From Acidobacteriaceae bacterium (GTDB lineage: Bacteria > Acidobacteriota > Terriglobia > Terriglobales > Acidobacteriaceae): a stretch of DNA of 6,390 bases. The translations under genes were made by a program, and so were the position numbers. The DNA is taken from contig PMXH01000528.1 of NCBI GenBank assembly GCA_003165855.1, positions 284-6,673 on the forward strand, in the 5' to 3' direction. The notes beneath the pieces were generated by a model. That model was not told where the DNA came from. It searched no databases and worked only from the letters and a program-made list of their open reading frames with translations. How positions within the stretch are numbered: position 1 is the first letter of the stretch; each line of letters starts with the position of its first letter. Positions 5,375 to 6,390 of this stretch are shown here, piece after piece.

Positions 5375-6390
5375 ATGAGCATAGCCGACAAATTCCTCAC
5401 CATGGAATATGGGCCGGCGCCCGAAGACTCGAAGGATGCGCTGCTCTGGCTCGACCGCCATCAACGGCGCTTCGGTCATTTCATTGATGGCGCATGGCGC
5501 CAGCCGGTCGAAGGCGTTTTTTTTGATTCGAGCGATCCTGCTACCGGAGAGAAGATCGCAACGGTGTCCCAGGGATCGGCTGCGGATATCGATGCCGCGG
5601 TCCAGGCTGCGCGGAATGCGCTTCCAACATGGCAGTCTCTCACACCTCATGCGAGGGCCCGCTATCTGTACGCCCTGGCTCGCGCGGTTCAGCGACATTC
5701 GCGCCGGCTCGCGGTGCTGGAGACAATCGACAATGGCAAGCCAATCCGCGAGAGCCGCGATATCGATATCCCGCTCGTTGCTCGCCACTTCTACCATCAC
5801 GCCGGATGGGCGCAGCTATTGGAAGCGGAGTTCCCTGGCTATACGGCTTGCGGCGTGGTGGGGCAGATTATCCCATGGAACTTCCCGCTGCTTATGCTGG
5901 CTTGGAAAATTGCACCCGCAATCGCCACGGGAAACACTGTGGTTCTCAAGCCCGCGGAATTCACCCCGCTTACCGCGCTCGCCTTTGCTGAGATTTGTCA
6001 GGAGATCAGCCTGCCCGCCGGAGTCGTCAACATCGTCACCGGCGATGGTTCTACCGGCGAGGCTTTGGTGAAACATGCTGGCGTCGACAAGATCGCCTTC
6101 ACTGGTTCCACGGAGGTCGGACGCCTGATCCAACAACGTGTCGCCCCGAGCCAGAAGCGCCTCACGCTGGAGCTGGGCGGCAAGGGTGCCAACATTGTTT
6201 TTGAGGACGCACCGATCGACGAGATGATCGAGGGGATCATCGACGGTATCTTCTTCAATCAGGGCCACGTGTGCTGCGCCGGTTCGCGTCTGTTGGTCCA
6301 AGAATCCGTCGCCGACGAGGTTCTGCGCCGACTCGTGCGTCGCGTCGAGCAATTGCGGGTGGGCGACCCGATGGACAAGAACACCGACGT
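5375..6390 (+). CDS. NAD(P)+-dependent aldehyde dehydrogenase, ALDH16-like N-terminal domain (runs off right edge)
   Basis: Translation from ATG 5375 gives 338 uninterrupted residues, then the window ends. The enzyme should oxidise an aldehyde to its acid; acetaldehyde from DeoC is the obvious candidate (inference). Catalytic features are intact: Asn169 in IIPWNFP, Lys192 in VLKPAEFTP, the NAD-site GSTEVG (244-249), general base Glu266 in LELGGK, and nucleophile Cys300 in NQGHVCCAGSR, where His replaces the usual Gln. The lead-in LLWLDRHQRRFGHFIDGAW (23-41) and NGKPIRESRDIDIPLVARHF (120-139) resemble the first domain of ALDH16-type proteins, which carry two ALDH domains in about 800 residues. 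An ordinary ALDH is about 480-500 residues, so 140 or more residues are missing. The ribosome site is weak (GAGGAAG lies far upstream); ATG 5402 is an alternative start. It is likely cotranscribed with deoC. Confidence 0.92.
   Translation, partial: MSIADKFLTMEYGPAPEDSKDALLWLDRHQRRFGHFIDGAWRQPVEGVFFDSSDPATGEKIATVSQGSAADIDAAVQAARNALPTWQSLTPHARARYLYALARAVQRHSRRLAVLETIDNGKPIRESRDIDIPLVARHFYHHAGWAQLLEAEFPGYTACGVVGQIIPWNFPLLMLAWKIAPAIATGNTVVLKPAEFTPLTALAFAEICQEISLPAGVVNIVTGDGSTGEALVKHAGVDKIAFTGSTEVGRLIQQRVAPSQKRLTLELGGKGANIVFEDAPIDEMIEGIIDGIFFNQGHVCCAGSRLLVQESVADEVLRRLVRRVEQLRVGDPMDKNTD

Noticed and set aside
5409..6071. Plus-strand 220-codon open frame in another frame of the aldehyde dehydrogenase
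   Set aside because: It is Arg/Ser-rich shadow sequence; the true frame gives an unbroken ALDH with all catalytic residues.

Overview
The window carries six protein-coding genes. Together they read as a catabolic locus for pyrimidine bases or hydantoin-like rings, joined to deoxyribose and aldehyde metabolism. The moderately high GC content, intact Shine-Dalgarno sites at several genes and tight gene packing point to a bacterial chromosome. The DeoC is of the long, human-DERA-like type and sits beside an ALDH16-like aldehyde dehydrogenase. That pairing, together with a TIGR03842-like luciferase-family oxidoreductase next to a hydantoinase, would suit a soil or environmental lineage such as Acidobacteriota. 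The taxonomic guess is inference only. No transposon, phage, CRISPR, tRNA or rRNA sequence was seen.

Layout. Positions 1-602 (minus) hold the first 200 residues of a dihydropyrimidinase/D-hydantoinase. A 112-base divergent gap follows. Positions 715-1725 (plus) encode a luciferase-like (LLM) flavin/F420 oxidoreductase. It converges, with 3 bases between stop codons, on an NCS1-family permease (1729-3183, minus). Upstream of the permease on the same strand, 66 bases away, is a nitrilase-family N-carbamoyl-beta-alanine amidohydrolase (3250-4143, minus). A second divergent control region follows, with a plausible sigma70-type promoter for the amidohydrolase and a 12-base direct repeat. On the plus strand are then deoC (about 4277-5335, start uncertain) and, 39 bases later, an aldehyde dehydrogenase that runs off the right edge (5375-6390).

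How the genes work together (inference from families). The permease would import a ring such as uracil, hydantoin or allantoin. The cyclic amidohydrolase opens a dihydropyrimidine or hydantoin to an N-carbamoyl amino acid, and the nitrilase-family enzyme removes the carbamoyl group, giving beta-alanine (or a related amino acid), CO2 and ammonia. The ring-reducing dihydropyrimidine dehydrogenase is not in this window. DeoC splits 2-deoxyribose-5-phosphate into acetaldehyde and glyceraldehyde-3-phosphate, and the aldehyde dehydrogenase could oxidise the acetaldehyde. Base and sugar halves of deoxynucleosides may therefore be degraded from one locus. The role of the LLM oxidoreductase is the main open question.
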